DNA from: an uncultured Lachnospiraceae bacterium
GTDB lineage: Bacteria; Bacillota_A; Clostridia; Lachnospirales; Lachnospiraceae
NCBI GenBank assembly: GCA_947302185.1
Contig: CAMYVI010000133.1
Location: 1 to 7,066 of the forward strand
Length of the DNA stretch: 7,066 nt
Reading direction: 5' to 3'
Of this stretch, positions 5,297 through 7,066 are shown piece by piece (position 1 is the stretch's first letter; the number at the start of each line of letters is the position of its first letter). The position numbers and the translations under genes were made by a program. Below the pieces are notes generated by a model that saw only the letters and a list, made by a program, of their open reading frames with translations, was not told the DNA's origin and searched no databases.

Positions 5297-7066
5297 ATGA
5301 TATATGATTACAACTCCCGATTAAAATGGGAGGAAAGTAAGATCAATGAGTGGAACCTGGAACACCAAAAAAAGATCAATCAACTTTCCGGAGAAATGAA
5401 GAAGCTTTTTGACGAAGTTTCTTATTTCAGCGACTATCCGCACTGTGGGTTCCCTGCTATCGGAAAATGGGGACGGGAAAAAATAAGAACTTCGGGTAAA
5501 CATTCACTGAAAGAGATTCTCTACAAAGAATGTCCGGAGATTATCGAGATTCTGATCCCCGCGCGTTACAGAGAGGACTTTGACTACATGCTGGATCAGT
5601 TTGCGCATTTTCAGTATTCGAGGGCTCTGTTCCGGCCGACTGTGCGAACAGCTGATCCGTCTGCTCATATTCTTGATGCGTTCGGATTGATGCAGGCATA
5701 TAAGGTCCTCGGGATTTATGGCGTTACGCCCCTGGAATATCTTACAGAAAAACGAATGGGTTCCGGCGAGACCGCTATTGATGAGGAATTGATCGATTTC
5801 AAGCGGAGCGATACTTTCGCAAGGAAGCTGCATATGGTGCAGTTCGAGGATATACTTGCAGCAAGAATCGATCAAAATGACAGTGATATCATCAACGCTG
5901 TGCGGGAAGCCATCCTGAGTGACAATAATACAGTACTAGTTACGGTGCCGCTCATCCGCGGCATTGTAAAATCCCGTAATACGGAACTGCATAATCTTCT
6001 GGCAAAGTTTCTGATAGCCGCAAGGCTTCAGGAGGGCGTGCGCCAGGCGGTCTGTGAGAACGCTGATTGCGGAAGGGCAGAAGCCTTCCTTGTCATTCTG
6101 AAGGCAATAATCGACAATGACCTGATCAGATTCTCCGCCGTAAAACGGGCAATTGCCACCTGGACAGGAATCTGCAATCCGGAATCGATGGACAGGATAT
6201 CATCTAAACTTCTGGAAGATATCAGCGAAGCAGTCAATAATCGGGATAAAGCACTGGAGATGACACAGACCGATGACAGCATGAGAATCGTCACCGGACT
6301 GTGGGCGATAGGTTTTTATGAGGCAAATGATGCAGTTACCCGCATGATGGAAATTGCGGAAACGGGCACAAAGAACCAGCGGCTTACGATATCCTATTAT
6401 AATCGCTATATGCAGTATTCTCACTATAGCGCCCGAGCCGCAAATAAAATGATCGAGACCTATCCTGATGACTTTCAGATTGCAGCGGCATTTATGCCCA
6501 CTTATCATGATGCGGTCGATACTATTATTCGGAACTGCATTCGTGACGAAGACGGAAAATTAGTCTATAGCGTTTTTAATAAGAATCTGTCAGTTGTGCC
6601 TTTGGACGTGAATGAGATATTTGACAGCGTGCATACAGCGAGGATTCATTACGCAATCCTGAAAAACCTGACTGACAGTATGAAGAAGAGAAAGATAGAG
6701 TATTCGCCTCTGGTATTTCCGTGGTACGGCGTTGTCCTGGATAAGAGTGATCTCACCCAAAGGATGGTCATGATTGCCTATGCACTTCAGGATCAGAATC
6801 TCATAGATGAAGTCTGTGTCCGTCTGACGGACATAACAGATTCTTACTATAATACACGCTGGACCTATCTCTGTGTTCTTCTTAGCGATCCGAAAACAAA
6901 GGTTCAGAAAGACGCATTGATTGATTATGTTGCGGATAAGGAAAGTTTCACAAGAAATTGTGCCTGGCAGCTTCTGAATAAACTTCCTCTTACAGAAGAC
7001 GATGTTCGCCGGCTTGAGAAACACCTGCGTCTTAAGAACGAGGAGACAAGAAGGCACGTTATTGAA
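5297..7066 (+). CDS. N-terminal 590 residues of a large DUF4132 (MolR/YehI-like) family protein, 3' end missing
   Basis: The frame runs from ATG 5297 through the right edge without a stop. The product begins MIYDYNSRLKWEESKINEWN and is hydrophilic and cytoplasmic, with no signal peptide or membrane segment. The visible part is almost entirely predicted helix. An amphipathic N-terminal helix (about 8-42) is followed by FSDYPHCGFPAIGKWGR and then repeated helix pairs. The last stretch (about 500-590), with DPKTKVQKDALIDYV, NCAWQLLNKLPLTEDDVRRL and NEETRRHVIE, resembles HEAT/ARM-type repeats. From memory this matches the N-terminal region (called DUF5724 in some annotations) of Clostridial proteins over 1000 residues long that end in a DUF4132 domain. 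The defining C-terminal domain is outside the window, so the family call rests on the N-terminus and the neighbour. E. coli relatives MolR and YehI have no settled biochemical role. In related loci such genes lie near MoxR ATPase, VWA and SWIM zinc-finger genes, suggesting a multi-protein assembly; none is visible here. Confidence 0.8.
   Translation, partial: MIYDYNSRLKWEESKINEWNLEHQKKINQLSGEMKKLFDEVSYFSDYPHCGFPAIGKWGREKIRTSGKHSLKEILYKECPEIIEILIPARYREDFDYMLDQFAHFQYSRALFRPTVRTADPSAHILDAFGLMQAYKVLGIYGVTPLEYLTEKRMGSGETAIDEELIDFKRSDTFARKLHMVQFEDILAARIDQNDSDIINAVREAILSDNNTVLVTVPLIRGIVKSRNTELHNLLAKFLIAARLQEGVRQAVCENADCGRAEAFLVILKAIIDNDLIRFSAVKRAIATWTGICNPESMDRISSKLLEDISEAVNNRDKALEMTQTDDSMRIVTGLWAIGFYEANDAVTRMMEIAETGTKNQRLTISYYNRYMQYSHYSARAANKMIETYPDDFQIAAAFMPTYHDAVDTIIRNCIRDEDGKLVYSVFNKNLSVVPLDVNEIFDSVHTARIHYAILKNLTDSMKKRKIEYSPLVFPWYGVVLDKSDLTQRMVMIAYALQDQNLIDEVCVRLTDITDSYYNTRWTYLCVLLSDPKTKVQKDALIDYVADKESFTRNCAWQLLNKLPLTEDDVRRLEKHLRLKNEETRRHVIE

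Noticed and set aside
5468..5476. Literal W-G-R in the large protein (residues 58-60) as a WGR domain
   Set aside because: The surrounding residues lack the G-x-x-GQ and downstream strand-helix pattern of WGR domains, so it is a chance tripeptide.

Overview
The window looks like a chromosome segment of a Gram-positive, moderate-GC Bacillota bacterium. A gut or rumen Clostridia member, perhaps Lachnospiraceae, is an inference from style only. The evidence is a giant LPxTG-anchored surface protein with SpaA/Cna-B domains, strong AAGGAGG-type ribosome binding sites and an AT-rich wobble pattern. All genes lie on the + strand. No rRNA, tRNA, CRISPR array, transposase or phage gene was seen.

Layout. 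Bases 3-4778 are the 3' part of a large cell-wall adhesin gene that is already open at the left edge. It encodes about five beta-sandwich stalk domains, one SpaA domain, four Cna-B domains each with an apparently intact Lys/Glu/Asn isopeptide triad, LPETGG, and a membrane segment. Its C-terminal tail is unusually long. A perfect 8-bp inverted repeat lies in the last codons of this gene, inside a weak promoter-like stretch.

Only 16 bases later, bases 4795-5238 encode a 147-residue protein. Its two ends read like a ubiquitin/ThiS/MoaD-type beta-grasp fold with a large central insertion. Inside this coding region lies a very convincing intrinsic-terminator structure (12-bp stem, 6-nt loop, T7). 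After a 58-base gap holding a possible six-codon minigene and a perfect Shine-Dalgarno, bases 5297-7066 encode the first 590 residues of a large all-helical protein. I recognise it as the N-terminal part of a DUF4132 (MolR/YehI-like) protein, and it is cut by the right edge.

How they fit. The surface protein ends one functional unit. The small beta-grasp-like protein and the DUF4132-type giant appear to start another, of the kind that in other bacteria sits beside MoxR ATPase, VWA and SWIM-type genes. Those partners are not in this window and are expected downstream. The most intriguing points are the candidate ubiquitin-like protein paired with the DUF4132 giant, and the terminator buried inside its gene, which could make downstream expression depend on translation of the small gene.
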